In this document: positions 9,987-15,623 of the stretch, in pieces
How positions within the stretch are numbered: position 1 is the stretch's first letter
Layout: the number at the start of each line of letters is the position of its first letter
NCBI GenBank assembly: GCA_036675565.1
Contig: JAKFER010000255.1
Span: 1 to 15,836 of the forward strand
DNA length: 15,836 bases
Direction: 5' to 3'
From: JACCYQ01 sp036675565
GTDB lineage: Bacteria > Bacteroidota > Bacteroidia > Chitinophagales > Chitinophagaceae
Notes under the pieces: model-generated
Told to the model about the DNA's origin: nothing
Database searches by the model: none
Seen by the model: only the letters and a program-made list of their open reading frames with translations
Translations under genes and position numbers: made by a program

Positions 9987-10034
9987 CAATTTGGCAATTC
10001 GGCAATTTTGCAATTCGGCAATTTGGCAATTTGA
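9987..10034. repeat. Six-copy degenerate octamer array (CAATTTGG)
   Basis: Six 8-mers in a row read CAATTTGG, CAATTCGG, CAATTTTG, CAATTCGG, CAATTTGG, CAATTTGA. All keep CAATT at the front and vary in the last three bases. The array lies 51 bp upstream of the small secreted gene's start, in its likely promoter region. Confidence 0.85.
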
Positions 10035-10121
10035 AAATGAAATTATTTTCGATCTATGATTCAGTGAATAAAACATATTAAAGTTTCAAATTAAAAAAGC
10101 TTTGAACGACTCAACCTGAAA

Positions 10122-10142
10122 CTCTAAACCCTAAACTCTAAA
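10122..10142. repeat. Telomere-like heptamers abutting a stop codon
   Basis: CTCTAAA, CCCTAAA and CTCTAAA run head to tail and end one base before the stop codon (10,144-10,146) of the lipoprotein gene. Read on the minus strand, the TGA is followed at once by GTTTAGA, GTTTAGG, GTTTAGA. The same heptamer recurs before the gene at 11,091. Confidence 0.85.
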
Positions 10143-10143
10143 C

Positions 10144-10668
10144 TCACTGTCTCTCCCACTTAGAAGTAATCGTAATCGTTTCACCCAGTACGATCTGCAT
10201 GGTCCGGGAAGTATAAAACTGGTTACTGGTCATGTTGGAGATCTTTTCATTCCGCTGGGCATTGCCTTCGGGTGTCCATACCAGGTAGAGTGTATTTAAA
10301 ATTAACCAGGTGCCGTTTTTGGTCGTATTACAGTTTAACTGGTAAACCCCTGTTTTATCCTGGATAAATTGGTACAACATGTTTTTTTCACAATCATCAT
10401 AGGTTGCCAAAACATCTTTTTCCTTGGTGCCATTTCCATCCCAGTCATAGGCTTTATCAGAAAGTATTTCCGTGATCTTCCAGGTACCCACCACCTGCGA
10501 ATCCGCATAACCCTGCGGGTTATCGTTAGCTTCAACGGTCACACGCTTACATGCTGAAAATATAATGGCAACAACCATCCAGCATCCCATAATCCGGGTA
10601 AACCGGTTTGCAATCAGCCCTGGTATAAAATATTTCATCGCTGAAAAATTAGTAAATGTTCGCGGCAT
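10144..10668 (-). CDS. Lipocalin-like lipoprotein
   Basis: 174 codons from 10,668 to a TGA at 10,146-10,144. The N-terminus has a hydrophobic segment ending in the lipobox FSAC (Cys40 from the first ATG), so this is an envelope lipoprotein cleaved by signal peptidase II. Residues 60-150 resemble the Bacteroidota lipocalin-like domain: VVGTWKITEILSD, an acidic insert DWDGNGTKEKD, DDCEKNMLYQF, DKTGVYQLNC, NGTWLI and then a strand ending. Such proteins are small outer-membrane-anchored beta-barrels of mostly unknown ligand. Start choice: the first ATG gives a long 26-residue lead before the hydrophobic stretch. The in-frame Met at 10,638 (MKYFIPGLIANRF) gives a more typical signal and may be the true start; I keep the outer limit because AAA lies directly before it. 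The N-terminal signal and lipobox are clear, while the family assignment is moderate. Confidence 0.82.
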   Translation of the reverse strand: MPRTFTNFSAMKYFIPGLIANRFTRIMGCWMVVAIIFSACKRVTVEANDNPQGYADSQVVGTWKITEILSDKAYDWDGNGTKEKDVLATYDDCEKNMLYQFIQDKTGVYQLNCNTTKNGTWLILNTLYLVWTPEGNAQRNEKISNMTSNQFYTSRTMQIVLGETITITSKWERQ

Positions 10669-10694
10669 TTAAAAATGGAAAGTAAAAAAAGGAT

Positions 10695-10736
10695 GAGGTT
10701 GAGGCTGAAGCTGAGGCTGAGGTTGAGGCTGAGGTT
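10695..10736. repeat. Seven-copy hexamer array (GAGGYT)
   Basis: Seven consecutive 6-mers read GAGGTT, GAGGCT, GAAGCT, GAGGCT, GAGGTT, GAGGCT, GAGGTT. The array is just upstream of the lipoprotein gene's first ATG (27 bp away). It runs almost directly into an octamer array with a different word. Confidence 0.88.
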
Positions 10737-10741
10737 TAGAT

Positions 10742-10773
10742 GTTGAGTCGTTAAGTCGTTGAGTTGTTTAGCT
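10742..10773. repeat. Four-copy octamer array (GTTGAGTC)
   Basis: Four 8-mers read GTTGAGTC, GTTAAGTC, GTTGAGTT, GTTTAGCT. They follow the hexamer array after five bases. The unit shares GTT and AG with the GTTTAGG words elsewhere but differs in length. Confidence 0.7.
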
Positions 10774-10878
10774 GATTTTCATATCATTTCACATTTCGAC
10801 TACAACCGAATTTCTAAATCCCAATTCCAAACTCCATCCCTGCCTGCCGGGGATATCGTAGGCGGTGGTCTAGGACCT

Positions 10879-10926
10879 CTCAACCTCTCAACCTATCAAC
10901 AAATCAACCTATCAACAAATCAACCT
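10879..10926. repeat. Six-copy octamer array (ATCAACCT)
   Basis: Six 8-mers read CTCAACCT, CTCAACCT, ATCAACAA, ATCAACCT, ATCAACAA, ATCAACCT. The last four also form a 16-bp higher-order repeat of ATCAACAA plus ATCAACCT. The array lies about 165 bp upstream of the gene at 11,091. Confidence 0.88.
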
Positions 10927-11052
10927 CCCTTAGATATTCCATAGATAACTCATTGATGTCATATTCATAAGCCTCATCTTATAAGATATATATTATCTGT
11001 ATCGTATATCTACTATTTCAATTCACTATCCTATTTTATATTTTAGTATACA

Positions 11053-11087
11053 CCCTAAACCCTAAACCCTAAACTCTAAACCCTAAA
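11053..11087. repeat. Five telomere-like CCCTAAA heptamers before a start codon
   Basis: CCCTAAA occurs three times, then CTCTAAA, then CCCTAAA, all head to tail. The array ends three bases (ACA) before the ATG at 11,091, so the whole ribosome-binding region of that gene is repeat. The unit equals the plant-type telomere heptamer; here it is a bacterial intergenic repeat, not a telomere. Confidence 0.92.
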
Positions 11088-11090
11088 ACA

Positions 11091-11894
11091 ATGGCCAAAC
11101 TATCCCCAGGCATACAGTTCACGGGCAGCATAGCCGGACTTTCTGCATACACCATGAAAGGATCTGATAAGATCATTTTGCGAAGCAAAGGCGGATTAAG
11201 TAAAAAGCAAATTTCCCGGATGCCGGCAAATTCTTTATTGAGATTGAATAACCGTGAGTGGCCCGGATGCGCCCAGGCGGGTAGTGATATCCGAAAATCA
11301 CTGATGGGTGTGTTACACCTGGCTGATTATAATATTACAGGCTCATTGAACGCCATGGCAAAAATGATCCAGAAACTCGATACCGTGAATAAACAGGGTG
11401 AGCGTTCCATATTCATTTCTCAAAATAAGGAGTTATTAAATGGGTTTTCATTAAACAGGCAAACACTTTTTGATAGTGTGGTGAGGTATCCTCTACCGGT
11501 GACCACTAATCGCAATTCAGCCTCTGCAAAAATGACTATACCGGGACTCACGCCCGGGATACATTTGAAGCTTCCCTGGAGATACCCGGTGTTCCGCTTT
11601 TGCATTTCTCTCGGAGTGGTACCAGATAAATTTTATAACCCACACCTTAAACGTTATGAAGTCTCCGTAGAGCAGGATATGCCCTTTGCCATTCCATTAA
11701 CAACTGAATGGAATGCCACAAATGAAAAATTTACCGGCGAAGAAATCAATATAAGTTTAGAAAACAATGAATGGCTGGATGATTCCATGAGCGTGGTGCT
11801 GGGAATCGGTATAGAGATGGGCCAGGTTTTAGCGCATAATGATATCCGTGAGGTACCGCATGCTGGTTGCGCCAAAATAATATCGGTATTTTGA
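11091..11894 (+). CDS. Conserved unknown protein (MAKLSPGIQFTGSI type)
   Basis: 267 codons from ATG 11,091 to a TGA at 11,892. The start is well placed: the protein opens MAKLSPGIQFTGSIAGLSAY, which I recall as the conserved opening of an uncharacterised Bacteroidota family, followed by KGSDKIILRSKGGLSKKQI. There is no signal peptide or membrane segment, so it is probably cytoplasmic. The N-terminal third is basic (KGSDK, RSKGG, KKQISR). The middle has a helical stretch (LNAMAKMIQKLDTV), and the C-terminal two-thirds looks beta-rich (FRFCISLGVVPDKF, VVLGIGIEMGQV). No catalytic motif is visible. Many relatives occur as stand-alone genes, and here too there is no operon partner. Translation starts three bases after five CCCTAAA heptamers, so there is no Shine-Dalgarno sequence. 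The function is unknown, and I am not certain of the taxonomic range of the family. Confidence 0.88.
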   Translation: MAKLSPGIQFTGSIAGLSAYTMKGSDKIILRSKGGLSKKQISRMPANSLLRLNNREWPGCAQAGSDIRKSLMGVLHLADYNITGSLNAMAKMIQKLDTVNKQGERSIFISQNKELLNGFSLNRQTLFDSVVRYPLPVTTNRNSASAKMTIPGLTPGIHLKLPWRYPVFRFCISLGVVPDKFYNPHLKRYEVSVEQDMPFAIPLTTEWNATNEKFTGEEINISLENNEWLDDSMSVVLGIGIEMGQVLAHNDIREVPHAGCAKIISVF

Positions 11895-12275
11895 GGGAAT
11901 GGTGGTTGAAAGGCAGTTTAATTTTAGTAAGGCTTAAGGGCTTAATGGGGATTCGGGAAAAGGTTTGAGTTGTGATTGTTTTACTAATAAACCATTATCA
12001 GAGCAACTGACCCGGCTTTAGAATTAATCCTCTTCCATATTATATTAATCGGCTGAAGAATCACGGATGAGCTTTGGAATATACCTTCAGCAATATATCT
12101 TTACTCAGTAATAATTCCGGGCTGAAGTAATAACAACTACCGGCACTTCGCCAAACCCTGCACATTAACAATCATTGCCGAAAATCGCCACCCCGCGAAA
12201 CTAATTTATCCTGACAAAAGCGATTAGAATTTGTTTTAGTTTTTCTTCTTTTTTTTAATTTCAAAAAAGATAATC
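11895..12275. other. Intergenic, no gene seen
   Basis: This 381-bp gap between two plus-strand genes shows no convincing open frame and no clear terminator. A short degenerate word run (TAAGGCT, TAAGGGCT, TAATGGGG at 11,928-11,950) follows the upstream stop codon by 34 bp. The end of the gap is a long T-tract and A-tract (about 12,232-12,270) directly before the next ATG, typical of an A/T-rich Bacteroidota leader. Confidence 0.6.
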
Positions 12276-12542
12276 ATGCCAACAGTAGTAGTTCGACACA
12301 AAGTAGGAGATTTTGATACATGGCTTAAAGGTCATGAAGACAGGGTGAATATTTTTGCTCCTGCCATATCAAGTTTTAAAACGTTCCAGGACCAGGAGGA
12401 TCCTAAATCGGTGGTTTTAGTGTTGGAAGTAACAGACATGGAAAAGCTTGGAGCTATCATGGCTGACCCAAATATACAGGAAGCGAAAGAACGGCACACA
12501 GTAAAGGACCCTATCCTGCTTTCAATGCAAGTACCAGTTTAA
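12276..12542 (+). CDS. Small cytoplasmic protein, probable dimeric alpha/beta-barrel fold
   Basis: 88 codons from ATG 12,276 to a TAA at 12,540. It has no signal peptide. The sequence alternates a first strand (TVVVRHKV), an acidic helix start (DFDTWLKGHEDRVNIFA), a second strand (SFKTFQDQEDP), a third strand (SVVLVLEVTD), a helix (MEKLGAIMADPNIQEAKERH) and a final strand (ILLSMQV). This order and the ~90-residue length fit the ferredoxin-like dimeric barrel of the ABM/DUF3764-like proteins, which bind small ligands or act as cofactor-free oxygenases. That fit is inferred from pattern, and no catalytic residues can be assigned. The start is preceded by AAAAAAGATAATC, without a Shine-Dalgarno sequence. 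The gene stands alone, and its transcription may end at the strong terminator at 12,785-12,814. Confidence 0.85.
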   Translation: MPTVVVRHKVGDFDTWLKGHEDRVNIFAPAISSFKTFQDQEDPKSVVLVLEVTDMEKLGAIMADPNIQEAKERHTVKDPILLSMQVPV

Positions 12543-12784
12543 GTTATTGCACATCTTTAAAGAATCGTAGTCAGGATATTTTCAACTGTACTTTGCAACA
12601 CTTTATGAGTTCTAAACTTATCAGGGGTTTTGGCCTGATGCTGGCTCCTGCTGTTTGAATTACGAATACCCCTGGCTGTTATTATAAAAAATATACAGCG
12701 TTAATGCTTGCAATAACGGTTATGCGCATATACTTTTACAGCTCATAGGATAAGGTTTATGGTTTAGGCCCTGAGCAAACCACT
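12543..12784. other. Noncoding stretch before a strong terminator
   Basis: These 242 bp follow the small barrel gene and lead into a rho-independent terminator on the plus strand. No open frame is convincing. It may be a long 3' UTR or a separate small RNA that uses the terminator. I do not recognise a known RNA family. Confidence 0.5.
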
Positions 12785-12814
12785 CCCCCTGGTTTTCCAG
12801 GGGGGCATTTTTTT
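12785..12814 (+). terminator. Strong rho-independent terminator
   Basis: The arms CCCCCTGG and CCAGGGGG form a perfect 8-bp G/C-rich stem with a TTTT loop, followed by GCA and seven T's (12,808-12,814). Only the plus strand has the T-run, so it stops rightward transcription, from the gene at 12,276 or an RNA in between. The T-run touches the inverted-repeat element that follows. Confidence 0.93.
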
Positions 12815-12976
12815 ACGCCGTTGTTGGTGGCAAATAAATACCTCTTATAATCTTTCAATTACACCAACAACCATATTAATGCTGCATAGAATCATGATGT
12901 TTACCTGGAAAAGTTGTTGGTGTGCCCTAAATCAACAATCTATATTATTTGAAGAAAACACCATCAACGGCGTAAA
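12812..12976. repeat. Nested inverted-repeat element, MITE-like or structured RNA
   Basis: The outer arms are 12,813-12,829 (TTACGCCGTTGTTGGTG) and 12,959-12,975 (CACCATCAACGGCGTAA), complementary at 16 of 17 positions. The inner arms ACACCAACAAC (12,861-12,871) and GTTGTTGGTGT (12,913-12,923) are perfect 11-bp complements. A middle pair, CAAATAA at 12,831 and TTATTTG at 12,945, also matches. An ATCATGAT palindrome (12,891-12,898) sits near the common centre (about 12,892-12,895). The same GTTGTTGGTG word therefore occurs four times in alternating orientation, once with one mismatch. There is no open frame inside and no clear target-site duplication. Confidence 0.8.
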
Positions 12977-13141
12977 TAATGAGGCAAGGAGAGAATACCG
13001 GGGAAATTATCAATCAGTAGATATTATCTGATATTTTCAGAAAGTAACTTTTGTTTAATGCTTTCATGCTGCCCACTTGTTGCCCACAACCCTGAAACCC
13101 TTACTGGTAAAGGGTCGGCTGTTAATATATCGTAAAGTAAT
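12977..13141. other. Gap between the inverted-repeat element and the kinase gene
   Basis: No gene is seen here. It holds a spaced direct repeat TGCCCAC-TTGT-TGCCCAC (13,070-13,087) and a weak hairpin with arms ACCCTT and AAGGGT (13,097-13,115) downstream of the kinase stop codon. The hairpin lacks a T-run on the kinase strand, so it is a poor terminator. Confidence 0.5.
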
Positions 13142-14404
13142 CTATACCTTATATATGCAGAAGTTATGAAAATCAGATTCATATTTATAATGGATCTGCA
13201 AGTCATTAATATCAATTATTTTTTTAACAATGGCTAATCCTAAACCGTTAGATGTGTCCTGGCTGCCTGACGTTTTAAAACGTTTAAAAAGTTGTTCGTC
13301 ATCTATTTGTTTTAAAGTACTTGTATTGCTAATGCAAAATCTTTTATTATTTATTTTTATACGGATTTTTCCACCTATGTAATTATATTTTATTGCATTA
13401 CCTGTCAAATTGCTAATTAAAGAATCCGCAAGGAAGGGGTGCAATTTCACCATAAATTCTTCGGTAAAATCTAATTCGATTTTTAATTGTTTGTCTTTAA
13501 TTATTTCTTCAAAAAGGTTTAAATATTTTTTAGTTACATCACCAAGGCTCAAGTCTTCTTTTGCCTCGTATTGATGATTTTCGATTTTAGCCAGCAACAA
13601 CAGCGATTGATTTAATTTACTCAGCCTGCTTAAGGCAGTACTAGCCTGCATTATTGCTTCGGTCTGATTTTCTTTTAAATTTTCATCCTGTAATAATAAT
13701 TCCATTTTTGTTTGTGCAACAGCAAGTGGTGTCTGCATCTCATGCGCTGCATTTTCCGTAAATTCTTTTATGCTTTCATAATCCTGATGGATTTTATTGG
13801 TCATTGAATTTAAAGAAGTATTTAGCTGGCTAAACTCCTGAATATTAGAAACATCGAAATGGATTGACTTTAATTTTTGAAGTTCTATGTTTTTGATTTT
13901 ATATAGGGAAGTTTTAAATGGTTGCCATATTTTTTTACTGATGAACCAGTTAAAGATCATTGCTGCAAATAAAAGTCCAGCAAAAACAAAAATCATTACC
14001 CAGGTAATGTTGGTTAATAATGCTGCTTTTTGTTCCTGAGATTTTCTTATAACTATTTGGTACATGTTACCATTAACCGGAACAACATGACTTAATTGCC
14101 TGTATGGTATTTGTATATTTTCTTTAGCCTTAGTGCCATATACATCTATTATTTGAGGATAATTTTCAGATGCTTCATTAACCGGGTAAATTAGCAGATC
14201 CGGTGAACGTAAAATAAAATTACTGCCATTGCCAGTTGTAGCCTCAAGATATTGTAACCATTGAATTTCTTCATAAATAAGTTCCTTGTCTACACGATAA
14301 TTTATAGCTTTTGTAAACTGGTTGAATAGTAAAAAACCACTTGCTGCAAGTAATGGTATCATTGCAATTAAAAAATAAACTGTTGTTTTTGTAAGTAGCT
14401 TCAT
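13142..14404 (-). CDS. Sensor histidine kinase
   Basis: 420 codons from ATG 14,404 to a TAG at 13,144-13,142. The inner-membrane layout is: membrane segment about residues 8-28; a periplasmic sensor loop of about 100 residues; a second membrane segment about 131-154 (WVMIFVFAGLLFAAMIFNWF); a HAMP-like linker; then HisKA with the H-box FTENAAHEMQTPLAVAQTKM, His221 being the phosphorylation site. The ATPase domain has an N-box (SLISNLTGNAIKYN, Asn332/336) and a G2 box (TSNGLGLAIVKKI). The usual DxGxG G1 box is not visible; its place has NKRFCISNTSTLKQIDDEQLF, which I recall as a Bacteroidota subfamily trait, so the kinase may still be active. It autophosphorylates and would pass phosphate to the partner regulator encoded just upstream (40-bp gap, same strand). 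The signal it senses is unknown. Translation ends in a short tail after GLGLAIV, the normal length for this type. Confidence 0.93.
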   Translation of the reverse strand: MKLLTKTTVYFLIAMIPLLAASGFLLFNQFTKAINYRVDKELIYEEIQWLQYLEATTGNGSNFILRSPDLLIYPVNEASENYPQIIDVYGTKAKENIQIPYRQLSHVVPVNGNMYQIVIRKSQEQKAALLTNITWVMIFVFAGLLFAAMIFNWFISKKIWQPFKTSLYKIKNIELQKLKSIHFDVSNIQEFSQLNTSLNSMTNKIHQDYESIKEFTENAAHEMQTPLAVAQTKMELLLQDENLKENQTEAIMQASTALSRLSKLNQSLLLLAKIENHQYEAKEDLSLGDVTKKYLNLFEEIIKDKQLKIELDFTEEFMVKLHPFLADSLISNLTGNAIKYNYIGGKIRIKINNKRFCISNTSTLKQIDDEQLFKRFKTSGSQDTSNGLGLAIVKKIIDINDLQIHYKYESDFHNFCIYKV

Positions 14405-14444
14405 TCTTAACCAATATTATTAAGCCATACCAATTAATTATAAA

Positions 14445-15074
14445 CTAATTATCGGTAAAACAGTAACCGGTACCATGTACTGTTTTAATGTAATCTTCAC
14501 TGCCCGCATCTATAAGTTTTTTACGTAAATTTTTAATATGCGTATAAATAAAATCATAATTACTAACCTGCTCATATTCATCGCCCCAAATATGAGCAGC
14601 TATAGCAGTTTTTGTTAAAACTCGCCGCTTATTAAAAATAAAATATTCAAGCAGCCTGTATTCTTTATCAGTTAGGTCAAGCGATCTATTTTCAACTGCA
14701 ACTCTTTTTGCTTCAGGTTCTAAAACAATTTCATTAAAAGAAATTTTTTTACTTCCATCTAGATTCCTTCTTCTTATAATGGCATGTACACGAGCATTTA
14801 ATTCAGATAAATGAAAGGGTTTAGCAAGGTAATCGTCCGATCCTAATTCAAGTCCTTTTAATTTATCTTCTAATGAATTTTTTGCAGAGATTATAATAAT
14901 GCCTGACCTGGATTCAATATTCTTTAATTCTTTAAGCGAAGAAGATTGAGCTGTTTGCGGATCAGCACTGGTATCTATTTCGCTGGCAGCTGTAGGCGCT
15001 ACATCTTCAGCAAATGCAAATGTTGTAAAGCCTACAAAGAGTAGACCAGCACATAAGTGGCGAATGTGTTGCAT
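14445..15074 (-). CDS. Chimeric ORF: foreign signal segment joined to the C-terminal half of an OmpR-type regulator
   Basis: 209 codons. From about residue 47 on, the protein is a Bacteroidota response regulator: the second half of a receiver (IIIISAKNSLEDKLKGL, Ser63; GSDDYLAKPFHLSEL, Lys85), then an OmpR-type winged helix (LDLTDKEYRLLEYF, IAAHIWGDEYE, YDFIYTHIKNLRKKL, YIKTVHGTGYCF). What is missing is the receiver's first half, including its acidic pocket and phospho-accepting Asp. In its place residues 1-46 are a Sec signal (HLCAGLLFVGFTTFAFA, cleavage before EDVAP) plus an Ala/Thr-rich linker, which makes no sense for a cytosolic regulator. The joint coincides with the change from Bacteroidota to Acinetobacter-type sequence. 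As encoded it cannot be phosphorylated and would be exported. The C-terminal half is the real partner of the kinase; the whole ORF is probably an artefact. Confidence 0.88.
   Translation of the reverse strand: MQHIRHLCAGLLFVGFTTFAFAEDVAPTAASEIDTSADPQTAQSSSLKELKNIESRSGIIIISAKNSLEDKLKGLELGSDDYLAKPFHLSELNARVHAIIRRRNLDGSKKISFNEIVLEPEAKRVAVENRSLDLTDKEYRLLEYFIFNKRRVLTKTAIAAHIWGDEYEQVSNYDFIYTHIKNLRKKLIDAGSEDYIKTVHGTGYCFTDN
14925..14945. other. Predicted chimera junction
   Basis: The encoded protein switches here from receiver-domain sequence (LKELKNIESRS) to signal-peptide linker (ADPQTAQSSS). Left of it all gene content is Bacteroidota-like; right of it lie a gammaproteobacterial leader and 16S. 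The exact base cannot be fixed, and I see no repeat or target duplication marking it. Confidence 0.75.
14937..15074 (-). pseudogene. 5' fragment of a secreted-protein gene, probably Acinetobacter
   Basis: 46 codons: a signal peptide MQHIRHLCAGLLFVGFTTFA with an FAFA cleavage motif, then EDVAPTAASEIDTSADPQTA. The low-complexity linker is typical of gammaproteobacterial periplasmic proteins. The fragment is divergent to the rRNA operon and loses its continuation at the joint. The gene cannot be identified from this fragment. Confidence 0.6.
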
Positions 15075-15081
15075 ATAAAAG

Positions 15082-15093
15082 AGTTCCGGAACT
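15082..15093. promoter_or_regulatory. 12-bp perfect palindrome AGTTCCGGAACT
   Basis: AGTTCCGGAACT is its own reverse complement and lies 8 bp upstream of the ATG at 15,074. It could be an operator for the secreted-protein gene. It is unlikely to be a terminator, because the stem has no loop and no T-run. The binding factor is unknown. Confidence 0.35.
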
Positions 15094-15256
15094 TTATAAT
15101 CAGCAGGTGAATTAAAAAAATAATCTTTTAACTATCTTAACAGCTCTTTATTGCTCATTGTTAAATCAAATTTTAAGAAATGTTAGTAAAAAAGCGACAT
15201 TTTGCTGAATAAATAAACAAGTGGAAGTTTTTTTATAAATAATTGAATAAAGGGGT

Positions 15257-15284
15257 TTGTGTTGGATTAGAAATGCTGTAGAAT
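15257..15284 (+). promoter_or_regulatory. rrn promoter candidate, distal
   Basis: TTGTGT (-35) and TAGAAT (-10) are spaced 16 bp. The site is about 340 bp upstream of the 16S start, on the same strand. It fits the tandem-promoter layout of gammaproteobacterial rrn operons. Confidence 0.6.
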
Positions 15285-15395
15285 GCACATCCATCGGCGG
15301 TGATGTTGATTAAAACTTGTTGAGAAACAAAGATTTAGCCCAAGCGGTAGAATCTGAAAGTCTTGAATAGGTTTAAAAATAATTAACAAAACCAG

Positions 15396-15423
15396 TTGAC
15401 TTTCTCTGGGAAGAGAGTAGTAT
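15396..15423 (+). promoter_or_regulatory. rrn promoter candidate, proximal
   Basis: TTGACT (-35) and TAGTAT (-10) are spaced 16 bp, followed by a G/C-rich AGCCGACC discriminator typical of stringently controlled rRNA promoters. TATAGC at 15,421 is an alternative -10 but needs a 19-bp spacer. Confidence 0.65.
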
Positions 15424-15434
15424 AGCCGACCTAG

Positions 15435-15457
15435 CTTGCTGATGACGAATCAGCAAG
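15435..15457 (+). other. Leader hairpin downstream of the proximal promoter
   Basis: CTTGCTGAT and ATCAGCAAG are perfect 9-bp arms around a GACGA loop, located just after the proximal promoter. It is probably a structured element of the rRNA leader (antitermination or processing). No T-run follows, so it is not a terminator. Confidence 0.6.
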
Positions 15458-15623
15458 AAGATCATTAAGAGATTATGAAGAACAACTTGTGTGGATTTTT
15501 ACTGATTGATCGATCGAAAATATTTCATTGATTGATGGTAAAAATTACTCGAAGTTTATTTGAGAAATATTTGTCAGAAAATTGATGAGCCAAGATTTGT
15601 AGCCATAAGCTACTAATGATTTT

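Larger units (their letters stand above)
10669..11090. other. Divergent intergenic region rich in short word arrays
   Basis: This 422-bp gap lies between the lipoprotein (minus) and the conserved unknown gene (plus), so it should hold both promoters. I see no gene in it. It contains four separate short-period arrays (10,695-10,736; 10,742-10,773; 10,879-10,926; 11,053-11,087). It also has an A/T-rich block with a perfect 12-bp palindrome ATCTTATAAGAT at 10,976-10,987 and an adjoining AGATA-5-TATCT inverted repeat. Confidence 0.7.
15075..15623. other. rRNA operon upstream region, gammaproteobacterial type
   Basis: These 549 bp hold no gene. They contain a palindrome at 15,082-15,093, two promoter-like sites and a hairpin, followed by a leader (including AACTTGTGTGGATTTTTACT at 15,482-15,501) that I recall from Acinetobacter rrn operons. 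Confidence 0.7.

Noticed and set aside
10369..10557. A 62-codon plus-strand frame
   Set aside because: It is antisense to the lipoprotein gene, with no independent support.
9987..10926. CRISPR array
   Set aside because: The repeats are 6-8 bp, contiguous and without spacers, and no cas genes are present.
11053..11087. A true telomere or eukaryotic contamination
   Set aside because: Only five units are present, inside a bacterial intergenic gap and directly before a bacterial-type gene; similar arrays with other words lie nearby.
12812..12976. Integron attC site
   Set aside because: The length is near the attC range, but the GTTRRRY/RYYYAAC core pair is not evident, and there is no cassette array or integrase in the window.
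13070..13087. TGCCCAC direct repeat as an integrase attachment site
   Set aside because: A 7-bp repeat alone, without an integrase, tRNA end or second copy, is not enough.
13097..13115. Terminator for the kinase operon
   Set aside because: It has only a 6-bp stem and no T-run on the minus strand.
13024..13215. A 63-codon minus-strand frame overlapping the kinase 3' end
   Set aside because: It is out of frame with the kinase, overlaps its last 74 bp, and has no start signal or recognisable domain; WATSGQHES is not a motif I can place.
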